The notes under the pieces are model-generated. The model was not told where the DNA came from and did not search any database. It saw nothing but the letters and a program-made list of their open reading frames with translations. The position numbers and the translations under genes are program-made. A DNA stretch of 64,000 bases from Persicaria tinctoria (lineage: Eukaryota; Streptophyta; Magnoliopsida; Caryophyllales; Polygonaceae), in assembly GCA_037127255.1 (NCBI GenBank), contig JBANSL010000005.1, forward strand, positions 62,681,909 to 62,745,908. Reading direction: 5' to 3'. Numbering within the stretch: position 1 is the stretch's first letter; each line of letters begins with the position of its first letter. This document shows positions 20,809 to 32,967 of this stretch, one piece after another.

Positions 20809-22563
20809 AGAGAGAGGGTGGTTCATGGGAGAACAACCCTTATTGTGTATAATGAGAACAAATCTGGACCGTTGATTGAATGAAATGGAAGGCTGAGATT
20901 AATAGGCAATTTTGGCTTTTTTTAAATTAAAAAACAGTGGGACCCACGTCGTTTTTTTGCCCAGTTGCTGATTGGGGGCGTGTGTGGTGCACTCTCTTCA
21001 AATTATTCGACAGTATATCTAGATTATTCGATCGTATCGTCTGATTATGCAATGGTATCGCCAGATTATTCGATCGTAACTTTAAATTATTCAGTTGTAT
21101 CGCCAAATTATTCGATCGTATCAATTGATTATGCGATGATATCGATGAACTTTTCTAAACGGTTAACACCCTGAAAACGCCCTGAACTTTTATTCGACGG
21201 TATGGCTTGATTATTCGATGATATAGTTTGATTATTCGATGGTATTGATTAATTATTCGATGACATCTCTTTTAACTAAAAATTATTCGGTGGTATTGCT
21301 TGATTATTCGATGGTAAAGCTGGATTATTCGATGGTATAACGATATTATTCGATAGTGCAACCATTCACAAAACCAATTAACAAAACCAATTGAAAGCAT
21401 CAGGAACGAAAATGTAACTCAACTGAAAGCATCAGGAATGAAACCAAATCCAATTACAAAATCTCAAACATATGGCTGCAATTGAAGCCGTCCGAGGTAC
21501 ATTTTTAACCCAGATCCAGTGAAAACTATGCCTGACAACCCGAATTGAAAGCATTAGGAATGAACCCTTACCAGCACAAATCGCCAACTGCAAAACCACC
21601 TAGAGGCAATTTAATGAGTAAACCCATTTATCCCTTCAGTCTTTCCGAATGGTAGAAATGGTACAAACAATTATGTAAAGCAAGCAAAGGTGAGTCTGAC
21701 TAAAATCTACTTACATCAGTATCCTGGGATTGTCGTCGTCTTGCTTCCTCTGTGAAAGGAATACTCCTGCTAGTTTTGACAGAATTGAGGTCCTTCAAAC
21801 AACTCCTGAAATGACATTTTCAATTGAAGATGCTCCATCCCGCCTCGCCACAGATCTGGCTCCTAGCTCCATGGAAATCTGGAAAACGGAGAGCGAGGGA
21901 GCAACCATGGAAATCTGGAAACGGAGATCCCGTCCGAACTCTTCTCCAACCCCATCGGAGAGCGTGGGAGCAGCCATGAAAACGGAGAGCGAGCGAGGGA
22001 GCAGATTTGCCCTCCATCGCAGTCTTCGCAATCGCAATCGATGCCTCTGAGTGCCCTCGCCGCCTTCGCTCATCTCCGCTGATGTGCCCTCATCGACCTA
22101 ATTGAAGTCATCGCCATTGTCCTCATCATCACCATCGCCGGAGTCGTCCTCTTCGCCCGCCATTGCCTCCGCCATCTTCCACCGCCAATCGAAGTCCAAT
22201 CGAGGCGAATTCCACCGGCCACCATCCTCTGCGATCCAATTGAAGTCATCGCCATCGCCATCGCCATCGCCGGAATCCGCCTTAGAGCGGCGGCGTCCAG
22301 GCTCCCAGTCTTGATCGGCTATGGTTTCGCCGTCACCTCGCACATCCTTCTCTTTCTCTTTCCTCTTTATAGAAAAGGGTGTGGTAGGGTTTGGATGGAA
22401 TACACGCGCCTATTTTAGAGAGTTTGTGTGTCTTGTTTTTTTATCCTTTTTAATTAATTAATATTATTGAATAATCTCAACCATTCAATTTCCCTAAATC
22501 AATGGATGAGATTTGTTCTCATTATAGATTTTAAGCCATGTTCTCATATGATCTATCCTCTCT
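20809..22563. mobile_element. TIR element 4, TA-flanked family, reversed orientation
   Basis: The left end AGAGAGAGGGTGGTTCATGG and the inverted right end AGAGAGGATAGATCATATGA both reach ATAATGAGAACAAATCT. The subterminal motifs are swapped relative to elements 1 and 2: GTGGGACCCAC 128-137 bp from the left end and TACACGCGCC about 153 bp from the right end. So this member lies in the opposite orientation. It has ATTATTCGA(T/C)(G/C)GTAT repeats at 21000-21360 and a GC-rich exon-like block at 21720-22360, ending in a TATA-like stretch CTTTATAG read on the minus strand. Confidence 0.8.
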
Positions 22564-22633
22564 ATATATATTATTTTAAATTTTAAATTTTGTTTCAAAG
22601 TAAATTATAACCAAAATAATTTTGTGGCGTTGG

Positions 22634-22950
22634 TAGGGGTATTATTCGAGCCGAACGAGCCAAGCTTAACATGTTTAAGCTTAGTTCGTTTGTTAGACGA
22701 GCTCGAGCCGAGTCGAGTAATTTTTAAACGAACTTATTTTTTGTTCAAGCTTGACTTGTTTAGGAAATGAATAAGCTAGAACCGAGCTTTTTCCGAGTTT
22801 TGAGCAGCTGTAGTTGGTAATAACATATATATTTTAGAAATTTCATACAATTCGAGCTTAAATCGAACGAACTGAACCGAAATTTCAGTCGAGCTTATAA
22901 TTTAACAAAATTTTGGTTAGGTAAACTCGAGTCACCATTCTTTGAGCTGA
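22634..22950. mobile_element. hAT-type MITE fragment, GAGCTCGAGCC-rich
   Basis: It starts TAGGGGTATTATTCGAGCCG and carries repeated CGAGC/GCTCG words, like the element at 63611-63975, whose inverted right end is almost the same sequence. The right end here is not clear, so it is probably truncated. It directly abuts the promoter of the 23091 gene. Confidence 0.5.
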
Positions 22951-23090
22951 TTATATAGTGTTGGAGATCATGACTCCCCTGATTCAGTCTTCAAATCCCA
23001 AACCCTAACCCCCAGTTTTTTAAACGGCTCTCTCTGTAAACTGTGCTTTACTTCATCTGGTGTTGTCTCGAGCACAGCCAGGCAGTCTCA
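22951..23090 (+). promoter_or_regulatory. Probable core promoter and 5' UTR of the 23091 gene
   Basis: A TATA-like TTATATAG (22951-22958) lies about 133 bp before the ATG, with a telobox AAACCCTAA at 23000-23008 and a CT-rich leader. The arrangement fits a plant core promoter; nothing else here was tested. Confidence 0.45.
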
Positions 23091-25792
23091 ATGGGGCGCT
23101 GCAGGTACGGACAACCTATCCGGACACGGTTGGAAGGTAATCACTCGTTCTCTCCGTTTCGTCTTTCTTCCAAACTGATATCTTTATACAGGTGACTGGT
23201 TTTGTGTTTTTGACTGATTAAGCCTTTCTCTCTCGATTTTTCCTCATTGTGGGTTCCCCGCTCTCTCTACCCGGGTTTAGACTGAGTAACTTGTTTTTTT
23301 TTTGTGGAGTGATCATGGGATGAGTCGATTTCTGATTGAATGCATGAACTCCGGCATACTACTCAAAGTTTTGAGCTTTTTGTATCATTGTGATTTGTGA
23401 AGATGTGCTGAATTTCATAGATGCTATTTTTCTTAGTGCAAATTTTCTTGGATGATTTTGTGTCTCAAATGGTCTGAACAGTCACCATTTGACAAGTCTA
23501 AATTCTAAGTCTACGCATGCTGCAATTTTTATTATGTTACACTATGGAACTCTCTTGCTTCTTTTATGAACTTTCTACCATTGTAAAGTGATCCCATATG
23601 TGTGTTAACTTCGCTTAATTTCAAAATTATAAGGCCATTGTTGGTTAGTGTCAGCAAATTTCTAAGCACTTTACTTTGATTCCCTTCCTCCATTTCACAC
23701 CCGTCTACAATTACTGTTTGGTTTTATTTCAGAAGCTCGAGCGGAGGCAAGGAGGAGGGTCCTTGTAATTGAAGGAGGTGAGGATGAAGGAAGGGCGATT
23801 GAAGAAGTAGATGATGGAGACAAGGATGAAGATAGTGAGATTGAAATCATTGAAGAAGACAAGGAAGGAAGCAAAGATGAAGGAGATGAGGATGAAAAAA
23901 GAGAGGGAGGTGGAAGCGAGGATGAAGAAGAAGAGGATGAAGAAGACGAGGATGAAGGAGATGAGGATGAAAAAAAAGAGGGAGGTGGAAGTGAGGATGA
24001 AGAAGAAGATGAAGAAGACGAGGAAGAAGGGGACGAGGATAAGGAACCGAAGGCTTGTGATAGTCATTGGTGGATTCCTTCACCTTTAATCCCTTTAGAG
24101 GGTACGGCTGTTGTACCTAAAGTGAGTTATCCTAGAGTGGTCTATAAAAATGGTACGAATATGGGTAATCGTAGTGATATGACTAGGGAGAGACTACGTT
24201 GCTTGGCTAAACGCTTTCCTTGGCCGAAGGGTGTTGAACTAAGATTGCCTTGTGCTACTGGTGGGGCTCTTGCCAAGTATCCGGGATGTATTGTGGTCTA
24301 TGAATATTCTTTGACAGCCGGATTTCGTCTTCCATTACATCCAATCATTCGTGACTTCCTCTCTCTCAAAAACTATTGCCCAGCCCAGCTTACTCCCAAC
24401 TCTTGGAGGTTCATACTAGCTGTTTTACTGAAGTTCAAGGAGATGAATCTGGTTCCTTCATATGAAGCTTTCAAGTCTTTATATGAGATGCCATCAAAGT
24501 CTGGTATTCATAGTGTATCCTTGCATCCTACCAAACAACAATCAAGGGCAATTGGTTTTTGGGGAAGCAAATGGTTTTTAGTGAAGCAAAGTGAGGTATT
24601 TTCCTTCAATTTTCCAATGTATCCTGGTGATCATAGATGGTGTAAGGGTTATACTGTGAAGAAAGATGGTAAAGAACAGGCTACAATGAAGAAATTTCTC
24701 AATTCACTGCCGGATTTGAAGGCCAATTATCAGAAGGTTGTAAGACTTGTAACCGTGCGTCGGTTGGAGGAAGCAGGGCTCAGTCTAACTCGTCCAGTCA
24801 AGGGTAGGCCAATCACAAATCACAATGTTTATGGTTTTATACTTTATTTCCTTGTTCAACTCGAGTATCTTTTATTCTTTACAGGGTCATCTATTTGGGA
24901 ACAACATATTGGCAAAAGGAAGCGAGAAGTCTCATGTTCTATGTCTGACTTGAAAAGGGTTGAGTATCGGAGGAAAAAGGCAAAGAAGACTCGAGTTGGA
25001 AGAGAGAGTGTTGACGTTGCACACGCGGAGGAGGATGAAGAAGAGGAGGACCCACAGGAAGAAAAGGAAGAGGAGGAGGAGCCTCAGGAGGAGGAAGAAG
25101 AGGAGCCTCAGGAGGAGGAAGAGGTGGATGAGTCGAAGACAGAAGAGGAAGAAGAAAAGGATGAGGTGGAGTCAGCTTCCACCGGACCCCAACAGTGGCC
25201 TATTGAGCATGCTCCTATCAACTCAACTCATCGTTTGAATGGAGAAAAAGAGGTTTGTCAGGAAGGTGGTATTGATGTACCTGTAGAAGGTGGAAGGCTC
25301 TCATCTTTTCCTCCTGCTTCTGAATGGATAAATTCAATCAATACAATATTCCGCCCTGAGGTTTCTACAGCGTTGAGGCAGTTGCCTGAATTAATTTTGG
25401 TAAGTTCACTCTTTATATCATTCATTTTAGTTTTCACTTGAATCTTATCTAATATGGGATGATATCTGTAGGCTGTTCAACGCTCCGAACAGTTGCAACA
25501 CAAGCTGGATGAAAGCAGGAAGCAAAATGTTGAACTCGAAGCTGAAAAAGTTGAGCTCAAGTGTCAGATAGATGAACTCAGAAGAAGAGGGATGCTGCTT
25601 GCAGATGCACTCACAAGGAAAGAGAGAGAGCTTGCAGCGAAAGAGAGCGAGCTGGCAACGAAAGAGAGAGACTTCGAGTCTCAGATAAAGCGCATGGAAC
25701 TGGAAAAGAAGACTGCTGAAGAAAAGCTCATTCAAACAGTTCAGAAGGCAACCGAGATGTTACAGATAGCATCACCCCCAAATCCTAAATGA
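23091..25792 (+). CDS. Transposase_28-like protein with acidic N-terminus and coiled-coil C-terminus (four exons)
   Basis: Proposed exons are 23091-23136, 23733-24803, 24885-25399 and 25472-25792, giving about 650 residues with GT-AG borders and kept phase. Residues about 30-125 are a Glu/Asp/Lys-rich tract with a duplicated 24-residue block. After it comes a globular part (LRLPCATGGALAKYPG, VVYEYSLTAGFRLPLHP, SWRFILAVLL) that resembles the plant 'putative gypsy-type transposon' domain (PF04195). A basic stretch (KRKREVS, RRKKAKKTR) could be a nuclear signal; a second acidic tract rich in EEEPQ follows. The last exon is a heptad-like coiled coil (LDESRKQNVELEAEKVELKCQIDELRR). The function is unknown; the domain is common in repeat-derived plant genes. 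The reading frame is undamaged. The second intron (24804-24884, 81 nt) is a multiple of three and itself open, so it may be retained. Confidence 0.75.
23885..24040 (+). repeat. 72-bp acidic coding duplication
   Basis: GATGAGGATGAAAAAAGAGA and the following bases encode GDEDEKREGGGSEDEEE. The block is repeated 72 bp later with few changes, lengthening the acidic tract of the 23091 gene. Confidence 0.8.
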
Positions 25793-25961
25793 AGATCACC
25801 TCTGAAAATGTATCTATCAATGCCTGAAAAATCTTTTTGGCGAATGTAAAAAATAGTTCCTAGCAACTGCGGAAGTAGTTCGTAATGATAATGAATGGTG
25901 CTTCTGGCTGAGGATGGACTCTTTCTTTCTTTATGTGTTGATTGTCACACAACACAATCAG
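25793..25961 (+). other. 3' UTR and flank of the 23091 gene
   Basis: No open frame. The sequence continues after 27000 (GCCCTTTGGCATGAGC...), because a 1-kb element with target duplication splits it. Alternatively the transcript ends before the element. Confidence 0.5.
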
Positions 25962-25970
25962 CAGCAGAAT
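25962..25970. repeat. Target-site duplication, left copy (CAGCAGAAT)
   Basis: Nine bases are identical to 26991-26999, bracketing the element at 25971-26990. Confidence 0.85.
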
Positions 25971-26990
25971 GGACCCTGATACGTTTACACCGAGTGTAAA
26001 AAGATAAGTTTACACTTCCAATCATATTGAGCCACGTACTAATAATTTTTCAGAAAAAGGAAGAGAAGTTGAAGAGTCATAGAAAAGCTTCAGGAAAAAG
26101 TGAACCCCATCCACGCAATAAGAGAGTTTCTCTCTCTTGCGTACAGTTTTTGTGTACAATTTTTGGGGGAATTTGTTCTTCCTGGTGAATCTCCTTTCCT
26201 TGTGAAAATTTTCTGGTGTTTTGCAATTAGCCTCTATAGATCCCTTTTTCAGAGCAATCCCTCAATTTCTCCTTCCATTTGTATCTTGGTTGGGTCCCTT
26301 GGGTGCTTCCGGCTGGAGTCCTTCCGGGCTTCCACCGCCAGGCGCCGGCGCTCCTAGCGTCTCCGTCTACTATCTCCGTCGATGCCGCGGTTGTCTAGCG
26401 TCTCCCCCTCTTCTCTCTATGTCGATTTCGGCTCCTCCTTTTTGCCGATTTTGGGGTCTAGTTGGGCTGTTTCTTCGATTCCCTTTTCCAGATCTCCTGG
26501 TGTGGTCGGTAGTTGATGGATCGTTCTCATCCGTTTGCCCTCTCGGCCTTGGTTCCGACGAGGGTGTTTCCCCTCTTTGTCGTCTCTCTCCGGTGAGCCT
26601 GGCGGTACCGGTGTGAACTGGGGCATTCGCCTCGAGTTCCCTCCGCAAAATCCCGAACCTCGAGGAGAAGTTGCATAAATTATACTGCCAATTCAATTCA
26701 AACAAGAAATTGCCGAAATTACCGAAATTGATGATGTCTATGAAGTCAAATATGAACTTTAATTCCTCTGGTTCAATTTACTCAAATAGAATGAAAGTGA
26801 TGAGAAGGAGATGAACGATACGGGAATTAAGAGGGAGATGAAATTGAAACGCCCTTCTCGTGTAATTATTACTCCTCCCTCCTACTTTCTCAATTAATCA
26901 ATTTTACATTAATTAAGTATACATGTGGAGGTTTTTAATTGGAAGTGTAAAAATGGATATTTTACACTGAGTGTAAATGAGGACTTTTCC
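25971..26990. mobile_element. MULE-like element carrying GC-rich captured sequence (Pack-MULE candidate)
   Basis: A perfect 9-bp target duplication CAGCAGAAT, the length typical of Mutator-like elements, brackets 1020 bp. Inverted ends: GGACCCTGATACGTTTACAC at the left against GGAAAAGTCCTCATTTACAC inverted from the right, both followed by (C/T)(G/C)AGTGTAAAA and then TTTACACTTCCAAT. The interior includes a 5'-leader-like part (26100-26280) and a GC-rich block (26290-26640) with open frames on both strands (for example 131 codons, 26221-26616, +). No transposase is present. Transposons of this type often carry host gene pieces; the donor gene is not recognisable to me. Confidence 0.75.
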
Positions 26991-26999
26991 CAGCAGAAT
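26991..26999. repeat. Target-site duplication, right copy (CAGCAGAAT)
   Basis: This is the right partner of 25962-25970. Confidence 0.85.
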
Positions 27000-28715
27000 A
27001 GCCCTTTGGCATGAGCTTCAGTGCTTATGTTGAAGTTTGAGGCCCAAAGACAACCGAAGACAAGTTTTTATGAAACCATGGATGGATAGGATGAGCATCA
27101 AAAGATGGGGAAAATATGTCAACTAAACAAAATTCAAGTAAAAATTTTGCGATGTTGCATTGGTTGGGTCTTTTATAGACTCACTGGCTCTCAGTATGTT
27201 GATTCGACTCTTCCACCAGTTGAAGTTTCTCTTGATTCGACTTGAAGACAATCTTGATCGATCATCGAAAATAACTACTTAATCTGTTCGGCAAAACATG
27301 TCATTTTACATATTTTACCTACTTATTTCTCATTTTATCCATTTGTTTCTTGTGAAATTTTGCTCCTATATAACTTGGTTCAACGTTTGAATTTAATTTA
27401 AATCTTGGAAAGATGTGGCTCATAGAGAACCATAGTTTGTACTTTGTTACGGGTATAATCAAGACAAGAATATAAAGAACCATAGTTTGTAGTCATTTGA
27501 GCAAACTAATGATTATAAAACCAAATACTTTAGGTTATTCCTTAAAAATTGTATTTGATGCTAAAATCACATGTTTTAGAGAATGGAAAGAGTAATAAAT
27601 AAATGTTATAAATTTTAATGAATACATTTACAATATTCATCTTAGCTTTTCTATCATACTAGGTACAGCACGGTGATTTATTTGGTTTTTTAAATTATGT
27701 ATAAATGAATCCAAATTACAGAGTCTAAAAGACGGTTTACAAAAAAAGACATCCTTAAACACCCTTCATTAGAATAGAGAAGACACCTATTACAAAAAAT
27801 AATGTTTCGATCAAGAGATGTCATGTCGAAACCCAAAATAGAGGATGAAAGCTAATATAGGCTCTATCAAGGCCAAAAAGCTGTTCAATAATGAAGTGAA
27901 GATGGTGAGGAATTTTACATCAGATAAGGGTTTGGCAGCTCATCAGCTATAGATTGCCTTCAAGGAGAGTTTCTTCATGATGCTTGGACATGGGTCACCT
28001 TCCAAAGAGCAATGGCTCTACAATTATGACACACCCTGACCGTCCAACACATTCCTGCACCAGGAAGAAGTTTAAAACGCAAATGCACAATAACAACATA
28101 GTACATACAAGTCCATCAATTTATGTGTTGGTCAATTTCTTTTTTACCTTGTCGAAAAAATCATAGGACTTGTGGGCATAACAACTGCATTCCCTGTAGT
28201 TTCTGCAAGCTCCTTGTAGTGTTCCGAAGCTAGCAAACTTGATTGATGAGATCTTCTGACCAGGGGCACAAGACAGGTGGGCTTTAGGACTCAGTCATAT
28301 GTTTAGTCTTCCTGAAGATTGCAACTCCCAATTCAATAAGCCGAGTTGGACTTTGCATATGTCAGCACATACACTACTTATTTCTTTCTCAACCAACCAT
28401 CTCTTCAAAGACAACCATCAGATTCCCCTGGGGTCTCAGCCAAGACCGCAGAACATGGTACATTGGTACCTGAAAATTTAACCCAACATTTAGTCCTCCT
28501 GGAGTTCGGTTCCTAGGATTTCTTATAAATCCTATGTATTACAAGTCGTGTTTTGTTGGCAACAGCTCTCAGATTCACTCCTTGATTGAAAGTTATTTTT
28601 GGGTTCTTAAGATTGCCATACATAGTACCTGCCGAAGAGAGAGAGAGTAAAGATAAATAGATTATGGATGCAAACAAGGACTTTTGCAAGTATACAAATG
28701 AAAATTAAGTTTACA
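27000..28715. other. Non-coding sequence, nothing recognised
   Basis: AT-rich sequence without a convincing open frame, splice series, TIR or repeat. The first part may be the distal 3' flank of the 23091 gene. Near 28495-28560 a stretch (CCTATGTATTACAAGTCGTG) resembles part of the MITE at 28718, so a diverged copy may be present. Confidence 0.4.
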
Positions 28716-28717
28716 GT

Positions 28718-28829
28718 GCTTGTTTGGTTTGCTAGTGTCCTAGGAAATGCAATCATGGGAAGATTAATTCATAGGAATTAACTTCCTATGTATTACAAGT
28801 CATGTTTTCAACCCAAACGAGCACTAAAC
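28718..28829. mobile_element. Small MITE, about 110 bp
   Basis: The left end AGTGCTTGTTTGGTT and the inverted right end AGTGCTCGTTTGGGTT match over 15 positions with few differences. TTA/TAA-like bases flank the ends. The GTTTGG terminal type and possible 3-bp duplication fit PIF/Harbinger (Tourist-like) MITEs, but the short length makes this tentative. Confidence 0.5.
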
Positions 28830-31800
28830 ATATTGTATTTATGTTCTAATACGAACTGACAGCTAAAAAGGAAGGATCTTTGTTAAAACTAAAGCCAGCA
28901 CAATAAGTCCTAAAAAATCTTGGATAAAGACAAGTCATAGACAAGCAGTTTCTAAAGACTGCAACAAGAACTGGTGAGTGCATGGCATGCCAGCTGACAT
29001 AACCGAAAGAACAAGGTATTTTCCACTTCTCAAGGAACCTCCATGTGATATCAGCAAAAACAAAACTACTATAGAAGGGGAAAATCAAATCTAACAATAT
29101 GGCTTGAAATTGAGCTGATTGGTAGTTTGACATTTATCAAACCTAAGCCAACTGGATCACAAAGCTAACATATTACGAAGAGGTAGGAAAAAGAAAGTGT
29201 GTGATCCGGCAATCAAAGAACCCTAAAACCTAAATCCATGATTCTTGATATTGAATTTTTTTCGTTCAAAAAATAAAATATCAATCCAAGAAATGATATT
29301 TTAGCTGCTCAAGAATCTTTGTAGCAGCAGCAGCAGAAAAAAGCTATTAATAAAGCCCCAAAAAAGACCCCTGAAATGCCAGATCTAACATGAAGTCTTC
29401 AAAACAGTAGGGAAAATCCAGAAATAAGAAGCTAAATTTGCAGCCCTCTCTACAAGTTAGAATAGGACCATAGACAAGGTAGGTGATATAAAAATCATTA
29501 AAAGAGTGATAGTATGAGTATTTTAAGAAACACAGTAGTACCTTGCCATAAAAAAATATCATGTTTTCATGAACAAGGAAATTATAATTAGTGAGAGAGA
29601 GAGAGGGGGGGGGGGGGGGGGGGTCTCTTACCCAACAAAAGATAACGTGTCTATCTCAAAAACGGCCATAAATTGACTTCATTCTATGTGTGCCTTGCTT
29701 TTTAAAGCATGATAATTGACCAACACAACCGTTAGTACTCTGGCTGTGAAAAGGGAGTGAGGTAGATTGCACCATGTTCCCGCATATTTTGCAGAACCAT
29801 TGTCGTTTACCAACCCTAAGGAGTGAGAAGGCAAATCTGAATCAAGAAGCGAGAAGATACTCTGTTCATGTAATTGATGAACGAGAACTTGCCTATGATA
29901 TACAGTATGTACAAATGAAATTTTTTAAAAACCCTACCTGAAATGCTTTCGATTTATTTCCCCCTCTGTTTCTCATGTTAAGCACCCTCATAAGAATTCG
30001 AACATCGAATCTTAAAAGTACAAATGAAATGCTAATGGCGACTCCAGTAATCCTTCAATATGAAACCGACCTCGCTCTCCATCTAAAGCAAGATGATAAA
30101 TAATGAACAATCACACTAATCCTCCAATAAGATGATAACAATGTCGAAGGGGAACAACCTAGATACCATTTTGTATAGATGCAAGTGCGTAATTCATTTT
30201 CATTTGTTGTCTCCTCTACTTGTAATTTATGTTTATACCTTGTGAAGGTAAACGTACATTTGGGGTTAAGAAAAAATTAGATCTAATGGATAAAGCCACA
30301 AACGCGATCGAGGTATAAATACTATAATTCTTAATTATACTTACTGCACACATAACATTGAGAAGGGGCAATGGAAAACAAGAATAAAAGTCTGTGCCTA
30401 TGATAGTGAAATTGTTTCTTTCAGTTTTAGTCTCCCACTATTATTATTATTTATTACTTCTCAAGATCATATAAGAGCATAGAGATAATTAGCTTAGCCA
30501 TAGGTATATAGAAACCAAACAAAGTCAACATTTCACATATGAGTCACAAGGTGTAAAACATTACAAAGAGCTTCAAGAGAGGTTTCCTTTGGATTATGAG
30601 ACACAAGAAGAATAGATACAAGAAGATTTTGAGAAGAGTGAAGGAGCATACGAATTTGATTTTTGTAACACGGCTGACGTTACTGCATCCATCTTGAGGT
30701 CCCACCAAGATTGCTCAATGAACAGCTTGAATATCGTGGATCACTTCCTGTCTAATGGTCAAATTTAGGGGATCATGGACTTCATTTAGAAAAGCATGGA
30801 CACTTTCTTAAATAGGCATGTATTAAATATGATTTGACTGATACCGTATGTGTCTATATGAGCATGTCAACTTGTTAACACATTTAACAATATAACACTA
30901 TAATTGTCCAAATTAGGGAATCATGGACTTCATCTAGAAAATCATTGACCCTTTCTTAAATATGCATGTATTAAAACCAGCTTAATAGAATTAACATTAA
31001 TGTTTCTCTAGAGGTTTTGACATGGTTGAAACTAATCCTTTTTTCTTTAGTTCATCTCCCAGAAAGAAGATTTGATGGATAGATAAAAGTCGAATCAAGA
31101 ACTACGGGACTGTTGGGTAAATAGAAAAGGGATTGCGAAATCCTTAATGAGAGAATCATTTGAGTACAGTATAAACTCGGTAAAATTCAAGTCCAACAGA
31201 AGAGCAGTCATTGATTTTGATACCCATGTGGAACAGATAAATAGAATAAACAAGTCTATATATGTTGTATTCATATTAGACTAATCTCATACCCTGTCCT
31301 TTCATTTACCAAACAATACCTGAATGGGATGAACAAATATAAGCTAATCCTAAAGCAACAACATTAGGTAAAGAATCAAACTACAACAAAACTGAAGATT
31401 TAGCCAATGTTCTTGCAAGAATATGTCACCGAGTACTTGAATTAGATCCCAAACAGCACCTGAAGCTTCCTGTACTAAACCAGAATGGTGATGGTGAATT
31501 CCAGTTGAATGTTTGTAGCTAATTTTGTTTTGAAATTCCCTTAATTGGATCACCACAAATTGGAAAATGTCATTCGTTGTATGGTTTTCAGTTGTATATC
31601 AACTATCAAGTATATCAATTTGATTCTTGGGTCTGATGCATCATTTATTCATTTCAGGGCCTGAATATGCAAATCGTGTTGCTGCTTTACCTTCTCTGTA
31701 TATTGGTCACAGAAATTCAATTTTTATCAGGGGCTGATCTTAAAGATCGACTGAGAACTATATCACGTTATCCATTTTGTATAAACCATTATCATTATAA

Positions 31801-32960
31801 ATATACTGGGATGATTCTATTTAGCAGGTTTTAGATGTGCCGCCTTCCATTCCTTTCATTCGATAACTTTTATTACAAACACAGAGTTAGAACCGCAAGG
31901 ATCACTTATAAGAAGCTTCTACGGCAACAAAATATTAAAAAATTAAAGAGAGATAAGAAAAAAAATCTAAACATTGTTCTGACCTTTGTCCAAATTTGGT
32001 TAAAATAAAATCCTTTCATTTGCTCTTTCTCCAACATGAAACCAGTAGGAGGGTTGTCATCATTATTTCCATTAAATCAAGATCTTTGACTCTTTCAGAA
32101 AGTATTGAGCAGATCCTAACTGCAATAAATAGATTATGTTTCCAGGATTACATTGGATAATCAAAATACATTACGCAACCTAAAATTTTTGCTAGTTCTA
32201 AAAAGGCATTGATCAAGACTTTGTTAGCATTAAGAAGGTATTTTCAAGTGTCTTGAAGTTCTTAAAACAAAGAGCACAATAATTTGGAAGTTAGTTTGCA
32301 AGCAACATACATACTTTGGCAATATAAGTCAAATCTTGATTATATTTAGGCTTTTAAGCCCCAAGGACAAGAACAGAACAATTAGACGGTTAAAGAGATG
32401 AAGAACAAGAGTTGAATGCAAGATAGCCATGTATTCTTCAATCTAGAGGACAAAACAGGTAAGAAGAATGAGGGGAAGAAAATCTGGAAGCTCTTGACTC
32501 TGTCTACCAGGCATGACAAGTCCAGTAGGTAAGGTAAACCTAAAAGTGTAGAGTTTTCTATGATGGTTAAAAGTCCTGCAGGTGGAGAGTTTTCTATACT
32601 TGAAGTTATTGAATTTTTTAATCTTTTAACTTGAAGGAATGAAGAACAAAAGAAAGAACATTTTAGCACCCTCGTAAAAAAAATGAAAGAATGGTTCAAA
32701 TTGAAAATAACATGATCCCATTTTCTTTTGGAGCTTCCAAATGCAGAATAAGATTTGTATTACCTACAGCAAAAGCATGTTGATAGATGTTGGTATTGTA
32801 GATTAATAAATGAAGAAGCTAGGCATGGACTACTTGACAGTCTTGGCACACATTACATGGGACACATCATATCATACTCAAATGAAAATGATGAATATAC
32901 ATGAAGTAATATAATGAACCAAAAAACAACTATCTCAAGGCACACAAGGATAAAAGAGAA
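28830..32960. other. Long non-coding stretch, intron-like
   Basis: I see AT-rich sequence, short frames only, a GA run with 19 consecutive G (29605-29623) and a small direct duplication at 30764-30985. It lies downstream, in minus sense, of two VPS26 exons, so it may be the degenerated remainder of that gene. I could not find the later VPS26 exons by eye. Confidence 0.4.
30764..30985. repeat. Imperfect direct duplication, 148-bp offset
   Basis: TTAGGGGATCATGGACTTCA and TTAGGGAATCATGGACTTCA begin two related 70-bp segments that both continue through CTTTCTTAAATA(G/T)GCATGTATTAAA. Confidence 0.75.
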
Positions 32961-32967
32961 AGCCTCC

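Noticed and set aside
21795..22343. Met/Ala/Asp repeat frames such as MAMAMAMTS
   Set aside because: Translated simple repeat GCCATC/GATGGC in TIR element 4.
23729..24083. Phe/Leu-rich minus-strand frames
   Set aside because: Antisense of the acidic tract of the 23091 gene.
31350..31556. Minus-strand 68-codon frame as another VPS26 exon
   Set aside because: Its translation does not match VPS26 and it lacks good splice borders.
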